Below are positions 46,203 to 55,646 of a DNA stretch of 64,000 nucleotides, in pieces. The position numbers were made by a program, and so were the translations under genes. Below the pieces are notes generated by a model. That model worked only from the letters and a program-made list of their open reading frames with translations. It was not told where the DNA came from and did not search any database. Location: contig NZ_PYCN01000006.1 in assembly GCF_003062295.1 (NCBI RefSeq), positions 248,001 to 312,000 of the forward strand, read 5' to 3'. Numbering within the stretch: position 1 is the first letter of the stretch; each line of letters begins with the position of its first letter. This DNA is from Bradyrhizobium algeriense (GTDB taxonomy: Bacteria > Pseudomonadota > Alphaproteobacteria > Rhizobiales > Xanthobacteraceae).

Positions 46203-46658
46203 ATGAACATTGATCGTCGCCAGCTCGCCTTGCCCGTACTCGCACTTGGGCTTGGAATTGGGCTCATGAGCGTCGTCCCGGCTTTTGCCGGTGCGGACGA
46301 AGATGCCATTGCGAAGAACGTCGAAGCCTTCCGTGCGGGGCAGGCAGCCGGCAATGCCGAGGCGATCGCCTCGCTCTGCGCCGAGGAACTCAGCTACAGC
46401 CACTCGAACGCCAAGGTCGACACCAAGGCGGCGCTTCTCGATGGCATCACCAAGGCCAACTACAAATGGACGTCGCTCGAATACAAGGATCCGACGATCC
46501 GCGTCGTCGGCCCGACCGCCATCGTGCGCTTCAACTTCGTCGGCGAGCAGGAGTTCAACGACGGCAAGAAGACGCCGCAGAACCTGCACATCCTGATGAA
46601 CTGGCAGAAGCAGGGCTCGGACTGGAAACTGCTGTCGCGGTCGGCCACCAAGCTCTGA
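46203..46658 (+). CDS. Exported NTF2-like (DUF4440-type) protein
   Basis: A 151-residue protein, MNIDRRQLALPVLALGLGIG, behind GGAGG. Signal peptide to about residue 29 (AFA). The mature part is a cystatin/NTF2-like fold (IAKNVEAFRAGQAAGNAEAI, IRVVGPTAIVRFNFVGEQEF, NLHILMNWQKQGSDWKLLSR), as in ketosteroid-isomerase-like and DUF4440 proteins. No clear catalytic residues can be named. Periplasmic; function unknown. Confidence 0.8.
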   Translation: MNIDRRQLALPVLALGLGIGLMSVVPAFAGADEDAIAKNVEAFRAGQAAGNAEAIASLCAEELSYSHSNAKVDTKAALLDGITKANYKWTSLEYKDPTIRVVGPTAIVRFNFVGEQEFNDGKKTPQNLHILMNWQKQGSDWKLLSRSATKL

Positions 46659-46687
46659 CGGCTGCAAGCTCTGACCTTTGCAAGCCG

Positions 46688-46714
46688 GTCGCTGGCGGTT
46701 ACGCCGCCAGCGAC
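46688..46714. terminator. Hairpin between convergent genes
   Basis: GTCGCTGGCG (46688-46697) pairs with CGCCAGCGAC (46705-46714). The hairpin overlaps the last codons of the minus-strand gene at 46699. It lacks a T-tract, so its role as a terminator is uncertain. Confidence 0.4.
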
Positions 46715-46887
46715 ATCCCGCTGGCTAGCCGCCGGGCCGCACGCTCGGCCTCGCGTGGGTTGCGGAATATCTGCCCTTCCAGCCGGTCGAAACGGTGCGA
46801 GGCGGCGAAGAACCGATAGCCGTCCGGACAGCGCACGATGATCCCCGCCGGCTGCGAGCCGACTTCGATGATAAAGGTGTCCGACAT
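46699..46887 (-). CDS. Small hypothetical protein, 62 residues
   Basis: MSDTFIIEVGSQPAGIIVRC leads into PDGYRFFAASHRFDRLEGQI and an Arg/Ala-rich helical end. A ribosome binding site AGAGGCTGGG is present. No signal peptide. A beta-strand start and helical end recall small single-domain proteins common in Bradyrhizobium. Function unknown. Confidence 0.65.
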   Translation of the reverse strand: MSDTFIIEVGSQPAGIIVRCPDGYRFFAASHRFDRLEGQIFRNPREAERAARRLASGMSLAA

Positions 46888-47029
46888 GGCCCAGCCTCTG
46901 ATTTCTTCCGGGCTTACAACGGGTTGCACGGAGAATTGTTCCGCCTCCACCGTTGCGCCGTGAGGCCAAATTATGTCAAAGCTGGTCGCGGAATAGCTAG
47001 CGAATCGCTCAAATGGCTGGAGAACTGAC

Positions 47030-47464
47030 ATGATGCCGAAATTCGCGCTCTCGATGCTGGTTGCCCTTGCGGTTTGCGCGCCGCTCCAGGAGGCTGCGGC
47101 GCAGGAAAGCACGCTCGGGGGCGCGCTGTTCGGCGGCGCCGCGGGCGCCATTGTCGGCGGCGCGCTCGGCGGCGGCCGCGGAGCTGCGATCGGCGCCATC
47201 GTCGGCGCAGGCACGGGCGCGGCGATCGGCGCCCAAGGCGAGCCGCGGCCTGGCGGTTATCGCTACTATCAAGGCGGCTGCTACGTGGAGCAGCCCGGCG
47301 GCTGGCAGGAAGTTTCGCCGCGCTATTGCGGTGTCCAGGCGCAATACGCTCCGCCGCCGCCCCGGTATTATGACGACACGCCGCGCTGCATGCGCTATTC
47401 GAGCTATAATCCGCGCCGGGGCACGTTCATCGGCCGTGACGGCTACGAGCATCCCTGCCCGTAA
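47030..47464 (+). CDS. BA14K-like protein with glycine-zipper segment
   Basis: A 144-residue protein; signal peptide to about residue 25 (EAAAQ). A Gly/Ala zipper (about 29-68, GGALFGGAAGAIVGGALGGG) can insert into a membrane. A Tyr/Pro-rich part follows, and a C-terminal BA14K-type motif, CMRYSSYNPRRGTFIGRDG then HPCP. BA14K proteins of Brucella and rhizobia are small secreted lectin-like or immunoreactive proteins. Outer-envelope localisation is inferred. Confidence 0.8.
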   Translation: MMPKFALSMLVALAVCAPLQEAAAQESTLGGALFGGAAGAIVGGALGGGRGAAIGAIVGAGTGAAIGAQGEPRPGGYRYYQGGCYVEQPGGWQEVSPRYCGVQAQYAPPPPRYYDDTPRCMRYSSYNPRRGTFIGRDGYEHPCP

Positions 47465-47467
47465 GGT

Positions 47468-47896
47468 TCAGGTCTGTATGGCACCATCCGGCCGCACCGC
47501 CTGCGGCCGGCCGTCATCGTCGATCGAGACGTAGGTGAAGTTGCCGTCGGTCACCAGGATCGACTGCAACTCTTTGCGGCGCACGACCCAGGCCTCGAGA
47601 TGGACCGTGATCGAGGTGCGTCCGACCCGCACCAGATGGCCGTAGACGGAGACGAGATCGCCGACATAGACGGCTTTGCGAAAGTTCATCGCCTCGATCG
47701 CGACCGTCACGGTGCGGGATTTCGCGATCTTGGAGGCGAACACGCCGCCGCCGATATCCATCTGGCTCAACAGCCAGCCGCCGAAGATATCGCCATTGGC
47801 GTTGGTATCGGCCGGCATCGCCAAGGTGCGGATGCAAAGATCGCCCCGCGGCTCGGTCTCGGTCGTGGGCGGCGCCTGCACATGCGTCTCCGTCAC
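47468..47896 (-). CDS. Acyl-CoA thioesterase, hotdog fold (YciA-like)
   Basis: A 142-residue hotdog protein with a GTG start overlapping the FadB-type stop (GTGA). Motifs: ANGDIFGGWLLSQMDIGGGV, with the catalytic Asp and Gly of YciA-type enzymes, VAIEAMNFRKAVYVGDLVSV and ITVHLEAWVVRR. It hydrolyses acyl-CoA to free acid and CoA. As the last gene of the fad operon it may recycle CoA. Confidence 0.88.
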   Translation of the reverse strand: MTETHVQAPPTTETEPRGDLCIRTLAMPADTNANGDIFGGWLLSQMDIGGGVFASKIAKSRTVTVAIEAMNFRKAVYVGDLVSVYGHLVRVGRTSITVHLEAWVVRRKELQSILVTDGNFTYVSIDDDGRPQAVRPDGAIQT

Positions 47897-49986
47897 TTGA
47901 AATTCTCCCAGCCGGCATCCGGCGTAAACCTCTTGCCGAACTTGTCGGTCAGGGCATCCAGCGTCGAGACGACATTGTCCACACCGCGGGTTCGCGCATA
48001 GTTCAGTGGCCCGCCGCGGAACGGCGCGTAGCCGGTGCCGAAAATGACAGCGCCGTCGACCACATCGGCGTTGTCGACGATGCCCTCGCGTAAACAGGCG
48101 ACGCAGACATTCGACATCGGCAGGATCAGCCGGTCGATCATCTCCGCCGACGGCTCCGAGATCGCCGACATGCCGCCGGTATCCGCCTTGCCGTCCTTCC
48201 AGGTATAAAAGCCCTTGCCGGTTTTGCGGCCGAGTTCGCCCTTGGCGACCTTTTCGCGCAGCCAGGCCGGCGTCGGCGGCAGCATGTCGCCGAACTTCGA
48301 GCGCAGCATGTCGCCGACATCGAGGCAGATATCGAGACCGACCTGGTCGGCCAATTCAATGGGGCCCATCGGCATGCCGAACTTTTTCGCGGCGGCGTCG
48401 ATGACGGTCTTGTCGATCTTCTCGTCCAGCATCACCATCGCCTCCAGCATGTACGGCGTCAGCGCGCGGTTGACGAGAAAGCCGGGCGACGATTTTACGG
48501 GCAGCGGCAGGCGGTCGATGGCGCCGACAAAGGCCAGCGCCTCTTTCAGCAATTGCGCATCCGTACCGTCATGGCTGACGACCTCGACGAGTTGCAGCCG
48601 CGACACCGGATTGAAGAAGTGCAGGCCGAGCAGCCGCTCGGGCCTCGAGAGCGTGGTGCGCAGATCCTGCAGCGGAATGCTCGAGGTGTTGGTGGCGAGG
48701 ATCGCGCCCGGCTTCATGACAGGCTCGAGCCCGGCATAGACCTTCTGCTTCAGCTCCAGCTTTTCCGGCACCGCCTCGATGATGAGGTCGGCGTTGCGGA
48801 CACCCTCGGCCTGCATGTCCGGCATCAGCCGGTCGAGCGCATCGCGCACGGCGGTACGCTTGCGCAGGATTTTTCCGTAGAGATCGGCGGCGCGCTTGAT
48901 CGCGCCCGCGATCGGCTCCGGCTTCATGTCGGCGAGCGTCACCCGAAAATCCTGGCCGGCGCACCAGGCGGCGATGTCACCACCCATCGCGCCCGCGCCG
49001 ATGACGTGAACGTGCTCGATCTTGTTGCCGCTGCCTGCGAGCTTCTTCATCTGCTCGCGCAGGAAGAAGACGCGGATCAGGTTTTGTGCGGTCGGCGTCA
49101 CCATCAGCCTGGCAAAGGACGTCTTCTCCGCGCTCAACATCGCCCGGCGGTCGCCGCCATGCTTCTCCCAGAGATCGATCAGCGCGTAAGGCGCGGGATA
49201 ATGCGCTTCCGGCGCGGCCTTGGCGGCCTCCCTGCGCATGCGGCCGGCGAGGAAACCTCTGACCGGACCGAGGCTGAGAACATTGTTAAGCATCCCGGGC
49301 CGTGAGCGTTTCAAGCGGCCGGATACGGCGTCTTTCACCGCATACAGAACATGCCGCTCCTGCGTCACGGCGTCGACCAGCCCGAGCGATTTTGCCTTGC
49401 GCGCATCGATGGTCTTGCCGGTCAGCATCATCGGCATCGACTGCATCGGATTGACCAGCTGCGTGAACCGCACGGTGCCGCCGAGGCCGGGATGCAGGCC
49501 GAGCATCACCTCGGGAAAACCAAACCGCGCGTCCTCGATCGCAATCCGCATCTGGCAGGCCAGCGCCACTTCGAGGCCGCCGCCGAGGCAGAAGCCGTGG
49601 ATCACGGCCACGCTCGGAACCCGCAGGGCCTCTAGCCGGTCGATCACCGCATGCGCGCGGCCGATCTCGCTCTCGACTGTGCCGGAGTCAGTCGCGCCGC
49701 GAAACGCATTGACGTCGGCGCCGGCAATGAAGCCGGATTTTTTGGCGGAACGAATGACGAGGCCGGTGGGACGCTGGCCTTCCAGCTCCGCCAGCACCTT
49801 GTCGAGTTCCTCGATCAGGTCCGCCGAAAGCGTATTGGCGCTGGTGCCTTCGCGGTCGAACAGCAGCCAGGCGACGCCGTCGGCATCGCGGGTCAATTTG
49901 AAGTTCTTGTACGGCCCTTCAGCATCGGGCTTCGGCCCGAGTTCGAGCACGCGATCGCCGAGAACGCCCATGATCTGTGAATCCAT
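47893..49986 (-). CDS. fadB: Bifunctional enoyl-CoA hydratase / 3-hydroxyacyl-CoA dehydrogenase
   Basis: A 697-residue protein starting MDSQIMGVLGDRVLELGPKP. The N-terminal crotonase domain has IRSAKKSGFIAGADVNAFR, HGFCLGGGLEVALACQMRIA and FPEVMLGLHPGLGGT. The NAD-binding domain starts HVIGAGAMGGDIAAWCAG and has NTSSIPLQDL and GLHFFNPVSRLQLVEVV. It catalyses hydration and oxidation in beta-oxidation. FadB versus FadJ cannot be told apart from sequence alone. It starts 2 bp after the thiolase stop. Confidence 0.9.
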   Translation of the reverse strand: MDSQIMGVLGDRVLELGPKPDAEGPYKNFKLTRDADGVAWLLFDREGTSANTLSADLIEELDKVLAELEGQRPTGLVIRSAKKSGFIAGADVNAFRGATDSGTVESEIGRAHAVIDRLEALRVPSVAVIHGFCLGGGLEVALACQMRIAIEDARFGFPEVMLGLHPGLGGTVRFTQLVNPMQSMPMMLTGKTIDARKAKSLGLVDAVTQERHVLYAVKDAVSGRLKRSRPGMLNNVLSLGPVRGFLAGRMRREAAKAAPEAHYPAPYALIDLWEKHGGDRRAMLSAEKTSFARLMVTPTAQNLIRVFFLREQMKKLAGSGNKIEHVHVIGAGAMGGDIAAWCAGQDFRVTLADMKPEPIAGAIKRAADLYGKILRKRTAVRDALDRLMPDMQAEGVRNADLIIEAVPEKLELKQKVYAGLEPVMKPGAILATNTSSIPLQDLRTTLSRPERLLGLHFFNPVSRLQLVEVVSHDGTDAQLLKEALAFVGAIDRLPLPVKSSPGFLVNRALTPYMLEAMVMLDEKIDKTVIDAAAKKFGMPMGPIELADQVGLDICLDVGDMLRSKFGDMLPPTPAWLREKVAKGELGRKTGKGFYTWKDGKADTGGMSAISEPSAEMIDRLILPMSNVCVACLREGIVDNADVVDGAVIFGTGYAPFRGGPLNYARTRGVDNVVSTLDALTDKFGKRFTPDAGWENFK

Positions 49987-49988
49987 GA

Positions 49989-51272
49989 TCACACCGTCTC
50001 TATCAGCATCGCGCCGCCCTGCCCGCCGCCGATGCATTCGGTGGCGATGCCGCGCCGTGTGCCCAACCGCTTCATGGCATTGACGAGGTGCAGCACGATG
50101 CGGTTGCCGCTGCAGCCCACGGGATGGCCGAGGCTGATCGCGCCGCCATCGACATTCAATTTGCTCTGGTCGAGTTCGCCGGCCGCGCCATCGAGTCCGA
50201 GAATTTCTTTACAGAATTTTTCGTCGTTCCAGGCGGCGAGGCAGCCCAGCACCTGCGTCGCAAACGCCTCGTTCAATTCCCAGGTCTCGATATCGGAAAG
50301 CGTCAGCTCGTTGCGCTTCAACAGCTCCGTCGCCGACAGCACCGGACCGAGACCCATGATGCCGGGATCGAGCGCCGACCACTGGCTGTCGAGAATGACC
50401 GCCTTCGGCGTTAGCCCATGCTTCGCCACGGCCTCTTCGGACGCGAGGATCACCCAGGACGCGCCATCGGTGATCTGCGAGGAATTGCCGGCGGTGACCT
50501 TGCCCCACGGACGCTCGAACACCGGCTTCAGTTTCGCCAAGCTCTCCGCCGTCGAGTCCGGCCGCACGCCGTCGTCGTGATCATAAAATTTCCCATCGCG
50601 AGCGAACGCGGTTTCGACCTCGCCCTTGAGCCAGCCTTGCGATTGCGCGTTCGCCAGCCGCTTGTGGCTTTCGGCGGCATAGGCATCCGACTGCGCGCGC
50701 GTGACGCCGAAGAGCTGGCCGACCACTTCGGCGGTCTGGCCCATGTTGAGTTCGGTGATGGGATCGGTGAGCCCCCGTTCCAGCCCGATGATCGGCTTGA
50801 AATAGCTCGGCTTCACCTTCAGCGCGGCCATGATTTTTGCGCCGATGCCCTTCGCGCCCGCAAGGCCTGCGAACCAGCGCACGCCCTGTTGCGGCCACAC
50901 CAGCGGCGCGTGGCTCAGCGCTTCCGCGCCGCCGGCCAGGATCAGGTCGGAGACGCCCTCCCGGATGTAGCGGTAAGCCGTGTCGATCGACTGCATGCCG
51001 GAGCCGCAATTGATCTGCACGGTGAAGGCGACCATCTTCTCGCCCATGCCGAGCCGCAGCGCGGCAACGCGGGCCGGGTTCATTTCGTCGGCGATAACGT
51101 TGACGCAGCCGAGGATGACCTGATCGAAAGCATTGGGCGCGAAAGGCTGCCGCGCCAGCAGCGGCCGGCCGCATTGCACGGCGAGATCGACCGGCGTGAA
51201 CGGGCCGGGACCGGAGCGCGCTTTCAGGAACGGCGTCCGGCTGCCGTCAACGATAAAGACCGGTCGCGCCAT
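49989..51272 (-). CDS. fadA: Acetyl-CoA C-acyltransferase (thiolase)
   Basis: A 427-residue thiolase, MARPVFIVDGSRTPFLKARS. The acylated Cys lies in INCGSGMQSID, and the C-terminal His and Cys in LGHPVGCSGNRIV and ATECIGGGQGGAM. It cleaves 3-ketoacyl-CoA in the last step of beta-oxidation. Its start overlaps the acyl-CoA dehydrogenase stop by one base (TGATG). FadA or FadI type. Confidence 0.9.
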   Translation of the reverse strand: MARPVFIVDGSRTPFLKARSGPGPFTPVDLAVQCGRPLLARQPFAPNAFDQVILGCVNVIADEMNPARVAALRLGMGEKMVAFTVQINCGSGMQSIDTAYRYIREGVSDLILAGGAEALSHAPLVWPQQGVRWFAGLAGAKGIGAKIMAALKVKPSYFKPIIGLERGLTDPITELNMGQTAEVVGQLFGVTRAQSDAYAAESHKRLANAQSQGWLKGEVETAFARDGKFYDHDDGVRPDSTAESLAKLKPVFERPWGKVTAGNSSQITDGASWVILASEEAVAKHGLTPKAVILDSQWSALDPGIMGLGPVLSATELLKRNELTLSDIETWELNEAFATQVLGCLAAWNDEKFCKEILGLDGAAGELDQSKLNVDGGAISLGHPVGCSGNRIVLHLVNAMKRLGTRRGIATECIGGGQGGAMLIETV

Positions 51273-53539
51273 CAGCCCGCTGCCCTCTGCTCACCCAGTT
51301 CCTGGAAGAATTGATGCACGTCGGCGCCCTTCCTGTAAATCGGCGACAACGCCTCGGGCGCAAAATCGTCGACCTCGATCACCTTCGCAACGGCTTCATG
51401 CGCAGCCTGCAGCTTCTCGCCGTCGGCCTGCGTGATGACGCCCTTCTTGACCGCCTCTTTCCAGTCATGCAGGCGCGCGGCGCGCATCTGTTTGGAAGCT
51501 TCTTCTGCCGCCGTGACCAGAAGGAACGCCTTTTCCAGGCGGGCGATGCCGCCATCATCGTCGACCGCGGAAAGATCTGATGTCAGCCGGTCGCGCGCCG
51601 CCGATGGCTCCAGCACGAGCTGCGCGCATTGATGCACCACGCGGTCGGACGGACCGGTCACGCGCGCACCGAACGGCTGGATCAGGAATTTCAGGATGAT
51701 TGCCACGAACCGGTTCGGCAGGTTGGCGAGGATTTCGGCAAAGCGGTTCTCGATGGTCTTGAAGCCGCTGGCCATGCACCATTGGAGCGCGGCGAAATCG
51801 GCTTGCTGCCGTCCCTCGTCCTGCCAGCGTTTTAACGCCGCCGACAACAGATAGAGTTCGGACAGGATGTCGCCGAACCGGGCCGAGAGCATTTCCTTGC
51901 GCTTGAGCGCGCCGCCGAGCGTCAGCAGTGCCATGTCGGCGCACAGCGCGAACGCCGAGGAGTAGCGCGAAAGCTGGCGATAGAACCGCGTTGCATCGCC
52001 GGCACTGGGCGCCGGTGCGAACAGGCCAAAGGTCCAGCTTCGGCCCCAGGCCCGGAACATGGTTCTAAAACTGTGGCCGACATGATTCCAGAAAGCCTTG
52101 TCAAAAGCATCGAGCCCGTTGGCGAGATCGGCTTCACCGAGCGCGTTCATCTCTTCGAGGAGATAGGGATGCGCGCGGATCGCGCCCTGCCCGAACACGA
52201 TCAGATTGCGCGTCAGGATATTGGCGCCTTCGACGGTGATGCCGACCGGCACCGCGCGATAGAGGTTGCCCATGTAGTTCTGCGGGCCGTCGATCACCGC
52301 CTTGCCGCCATGGATGTCCATGGCGTCGTCGATCACAACCCGCATCCGATCGGTGGCGTGCAGCTTCATGATGCCGGAAATGACGGCGGGATGGTGCCCC
52401 TGGTTGAGCGCCGCACAGGTCAGCCGACGCGCGGCGTCGAGCAGATAGGCGGTGCCGGCGATACGGGCGAGCGGCTCCTCGATGCCTTCGAACTTGCCGA
52501 TGGAAATGCCGAATTGCTCGCGGATGCGGGCATAGGCGCCGCTGGTGCGCGCCGCATAGGCAGCACCTGCGGCGGAGAGTGACGGCAGCGAGATGCCGCG
52601 GCCGGCGGCGAGCGCCGTCATCAGCATCTTCCAGCCCTGCCCGAGCCGTTCTTGTCCGCCGATGATGTAGTCCATCGGGATGAACACGTCGCGGCCCCAG
52701 TTCGGACCGTTCTGGAACACCTGCATCGCCGGCAGATGCCTGCGGCCGATCTCGACGCCGGGCAGATGGGTCGGGATCAGGGCCACGGTAATGCCGAGCT
52801 CTTCCTGATCTCCCACGAGATGATCGGGGTCATAGGCCTTGAAGGCGAGACCGAGCAGCGTCGCGACCGGCCCCAGCGTGATGTAGCGCTTGTGCCAGTT
52901 CAGCCTTAAGCCCAGCACCTCCCGCCCTTCGAAATTACCCTTGCAGATGATGCCGGTATCGACCATCGACGCCGCATCTGAGCCTGCTTCCGGGCTGGTC
53001 AGGCCGAAGCAGGGAATGTCGGCGCCTTCGGCCAGCCGCGGCAGCCATCTATCCTGTTGCTCCTTGGTGCCGAAACGCATCAACAGTTCGCCGGGCCCGA
53101 GCGAGTTCGGCACCATCACGGTGACAGCCGCGGTCAGCGAGCGCGAGGAAAGTTTTCGCACCACTTCCGAATGCGCATAGGGCGAGAAACCGAGCCCGCC
53201 AAATTCCTTGGGGATGATCATGCCGAAGAATTTGTGGCGCTTGATGAAGGCCCACGCCTCCGGCGGCAGGTCGCGCCATTCCCAATTGATCTTCCACTCG
53301 TCGAGCATGGCGCAGAGCTCGTCGACCGGACCATTGAGGAAGGCCTGTTCTTCCGCAGTCAGCGTCGCCGGCGCAACGGCCAGCAACTTCGACCAATCGG
53401 GATTGCCGGTGAAGAGATCCGCGTCCCACCAGACGTCGCCCGCCTCGAGCGCCTCGCGCTCGGTGTCGGACATCGCGGGCATAGCACCACGCGCGAAAGC
53501 GAAGATCGGCTTGCTGATGAAATCGCGGCGGAAGCTCAT
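51272..53539 (-). CDS. fadE: Acyl-CoA dehydrogenase (FadE-like)
   Basis: A 755-residue protein starting MSFRRDFISKPIFAFARGAM behind AGGAGGG. The size and the extra C-terminal region (DUF1974-type) match FadE of E. coli rather than the 380-residue acyl-CoA dehydrogenases. Catalytic-domain landmarks: PCFGLTSPEAGSDAASM, AMQVFQNGPNWGRDVFIPMD and DDAMDIHGGKAVIDGPQNYM. It performs the first oxidation of beta-oxidation, and is the first gene of the fad operon. Confidence 0.9.
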   Translation of the reverse strand: MSFRRDFISKPIFAFARGAMPAMSDTEREALEAGDVWWDADLFTGNPDWSKLLAVAPATLTAEEQAFLNGPVDELCAMLDEWKINWEWRDLPPEAWAFIKRHKFFGMIIPKEFGGLGFSPYAHSEVVRKLSSRSLTAAVTVMVPNSLGPGELLMRFGTKEQQDRWLPRLAEGADIPCFGLTSPEAGSDAASMVDTGIICKGNFEGREVLGLRLNWHKRYITLGPVATLLGLAFKAYDPDHLVGDQEELGITVALIPTHLPGVEIGRRHLPAMQVFQNGPNWGRDVFIPMDYIIGGQERLGQGWKMLMTALAAGRGISLPSLSAAGAAYAARTSGAYARIREQFGISIGKFEGIEEPLARIAGTAYLLDAARRLTCAALNQGHHPAVISGIMKLHATDRMRVVIDDAMDIHGGKAVIDGPQNYMGNLYRAVPVGITVEGANILTRNLIVFGQGAIRAHPYLLEEMNALGEADLANGLDAFDKAFWNHVGHSFRTMFRAWGRSWTFGLFAPAPSAGDATRFYRQLSRYSSAFALCADMALLTLGGALKRKEMLSARFGDILSELYLLSAALKRWQDEGRQQADFAALQWCMASGFKTIENRFAEILANLPNRFVAIILKFLIQPFGARVTGPSDRVVHQCAQLVLEPSAARDRLTSDLSAVDDDGGIARLEKAFLLVTAAEEASKQMRAARLHDWKEAVKKGVITQADGEKLQAAHEAVAKVIEVDDFAPEALSPIYRKGADVHQFFQELGEQRAAG

Positions 53540-53791
53540 GGCGAACCCTCCTGGTCTGCGGCGCGAGGTCGCGCCCACCTGTGCCCAACGACGGCTTATT
53601 CTAGCTGAAAGCACGGGATTGGGGGACGTTTCGCGCCGAGAATGAAGCGAAATTGATAAACCGGGAGATAACGGCGGAGATCCCGGACCCGTTCCAATAT
53701 GACCGCATTATCCAGCGTTTAGAAATTGGCGACGTTACCGGATGGTTGCCGTCTGGCGTGCCCGCCGGTCTCACCTGCGGGCACACCAGCG

Positions 53792-54058
53792 CTATGAATC
53801 ACGCTTGTTGCGCCGTCGCTCGTTAGGGACGAACACGGCAAACACTTCCTTGACGCGAATGGCAGGCGTGACATCGCGGGTAAAGCGAAGCTCCACGGTG
53901 GTCCGGGTTTCCTCCACGCGAGGCGCGTAGAGCGCGCTGGCGTACAGCGATCCGTCAAACCGCAAATTGCTCTCGTCATCGGTAAGATAAGCATTCGAAA
54001 TAAACAGAAAAACGAACAGCGTCGATCCTACGACGGTAAAATATTTGAATACGGGCAT
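53792..54058 (-). CDS. Small exported hypothetical protein, 88 residues
   Basis: MPVFKYFTVVGSTLFVFLFI gives a hydrophobic N-terminus (signal peptide or anchor). The rest is polar, with RFTRDVTPAIRVKEVFAVFV, ending in Arg-rich NERRRNKRDS. A weak GGGAG lies upstream. Similar small proteins with a MPVFKYF start occur in Bradyrhizobium (from memory). Function unknown. Confidence 0.6.
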   Translation of the reverse strand: MPVFKYFTVVGSTLFVFLFISNAYLTDDESNLRFDGSLYASALYAPRVEETRTTVELRFTRDVTPAIRVKEVFAVFVPNERRRNKRDS

Positions 54059-54276
54059 TGGTGCACAGGCTCTCCCTTTCTGGAAAAGGAGGGTGCGCCA
54101 CGCGCCATAAAAGCCGGGTTTAGACGTGCCCAGCTTTTGCCCAAACGGTTGGCTGCGGATTGCCAGATTGTGGCGAATTTTAATGAACCGCCGCGGACGA
54201 CCGTGGACATCGGTGTCTCACGGAAATTCGTGTCGAGCCCTGCCAAAGCTGGCGAAAAATCAGATTGAAAAATTGA

Positions 54277-55374
54277 TTAACGAGACAGCCTGTTAAGGAG
54301 CGCCACGAGTTCGCCCTGGCGATGCGTGCCGGTTCTGTTGAAAATTGACTTGAGATGACTTCGGGCTGTTTCGACCGTGACACCCAGTTCGGCTGCAGCC
54401 GTCTCCATAGAACTGCCTGTCGCAAGCTTTCCCGCCAAATTGGCTTGTGCCGGCGTGAGCTCAAAGACTTTCCCAAGCATATCCGGATTGACGGTCGCAG
54501 CGCCTTCGAGATCGTTTAGTACGAGCACGGCGCGCGCGCCAAGAAACGGACTTCGCGCCGCCGGCGGAACGGGTAGCGCCTTCAGCACCAGAGGCCGTTT
54601 GCTTTCTCGCCTTACGATGATCGGATCGAGGCGACAAGCTTGCAGGTCCGACGTCTCTTTAAGCCGATCGATCACTTCGGACAATTCGGAATTGGCGCGG
54701 CTGTCGTGAAGCACCAGCCGATTGTTTCGAAGGAGGATTTCGTGGCCGACATAGGCCTCCATCCGCCGGTTCAAGCCGAGCAATCCTCCATGGCGATCAA
54801 TCGCCAATGCAGGTCGTTGCACAAGATCAAGGGCGTTCGTCACGTTCAGGATTGCGGCCCGGCCAACCGCGTTGGAAAGCGTGGCGACTTCTGTAAGCCG
54901 GCGCGAAAGCTGCGACAACGCTTTCACCTCATCGCGCTCGAACATTCCTTCTTGAGGGGTGCGCTGAAGAGACAGTCCCCATAGGGCCGGACCAGCCCTG
55001 AAACCGACCGCGGCAAACCACTTCAATCCATATCCAGCGAGATTTGCGTAAAGCGGATCGCGCAGCATCTCGGCTTCCGATTTGAACAAATCGGCATCCG
55101 TAACCACGTCAGCGCCTGCCTGAAGAAGCGGAACACCTCGCGCGGCCCTTACGTCGGCCACGTGGAATTTATGGTGAAAGTAGTTGTCGATATATTCGGA
55201 GATGGCTTCGGTTCTTGGAATGTCTTCGGTTCGCACGTCGCCTTGGAGCATGGCCGCGCCCTTGGCATCGGCGGCCTGGCATATGTCCTCCATCAGTTCG
55301 GTCCAGACCAATGGGTCCAGGACGGCATCGCCGAGGCGTTTGCCGGCATCCTCTAGCTTTCGAACGTCAAACAA
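54277..55374 (-). CDS. LuxR-type helix-turn-helix regulator
   Basis: A regulator of about 365 residues with a C-terminal LuxR domain (VFELTPAQANLAGKLATGSS, LGVTVETARSHLKSIFNRTG). The N-terminal part, from KLEDAGKRLGDAVLDPLVWT to GPALWGLSLQRT, is a GAF/PAS-like sensor of unknown ligand. A TTG at 55374 stands 7 bp behind AGGGGG and is the best supported start; an ATG at 55488 has no binding site. No obvious target gene adjoins. Confidence 0.7.
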   Translation of the reverse strand: MFDVRKLEDAGKRLGDAVLDPLVWTELMEDICQAADAKGAAMLQGDVRTEDIPRTEAISEYIDNYFHHKFHVADVRAARGVPLLQAGADVVTDADLFKSEAEMLRDPLYANLAGYGLKWFAAVGFRAGPALWGLSLQRTPQEGMFERDEVKALSQLSRRLTEVATLSNAVGRAAILNVTNALDLVQRPALAIDRHGGLLGLNRRMEAYVGHEILLRNNRLVLHDSRANSELSEVIDRLKETSDLQACRLDPIIVRRESKRPLVLKALPVPPAARSPFLGARAVLVLNDLEGAATVNPDMLGKVFELTPAQANLAGKLATGSSMETAAAELGVTVETARSHLKSIFNRTGTHRQGELVALLNRLSR

Positions 55375-55574
55375 ATTTCTGCCCCCTAAGACTCCATCGA
55401 CCGACCGAACCAGTCTGCTTGAGTTTAGCGAAGGAGCAAGCGCCGAGCCCCGTTTTGCGGCCCGGAAAAGCGCGCAGTTAGAGAACATACAGAAAGGCTC
55501 ACGGTATCAAAACACCACTATGCCGGCAGGCTGGAGCTGATGATTCCTCGGCTTCAGGCTGCGGACCGGCGGCT

Positions 55575-55616
55575 CTAAAATGATCAGGCGCCGGCGGGTT
55601 GCGCCGACGCCTGATC
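55575..55616 (-). terminator. Rho-independent terminator of the gluconolactonase gene
   Basis: GATCAGGCG (55582-55590) pairs with CGCCTGATC (55608-55616), with inner GGCG/CGCC pairs. On the minus strand the stem is followed by ATTTTAG. It lies about 30 bp beyond the minus-strand stop. Confidence 0.8.
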
Positions 55617-55646
55617 GCCGTATCGAGCAATCTGCAGAGCCAGTCG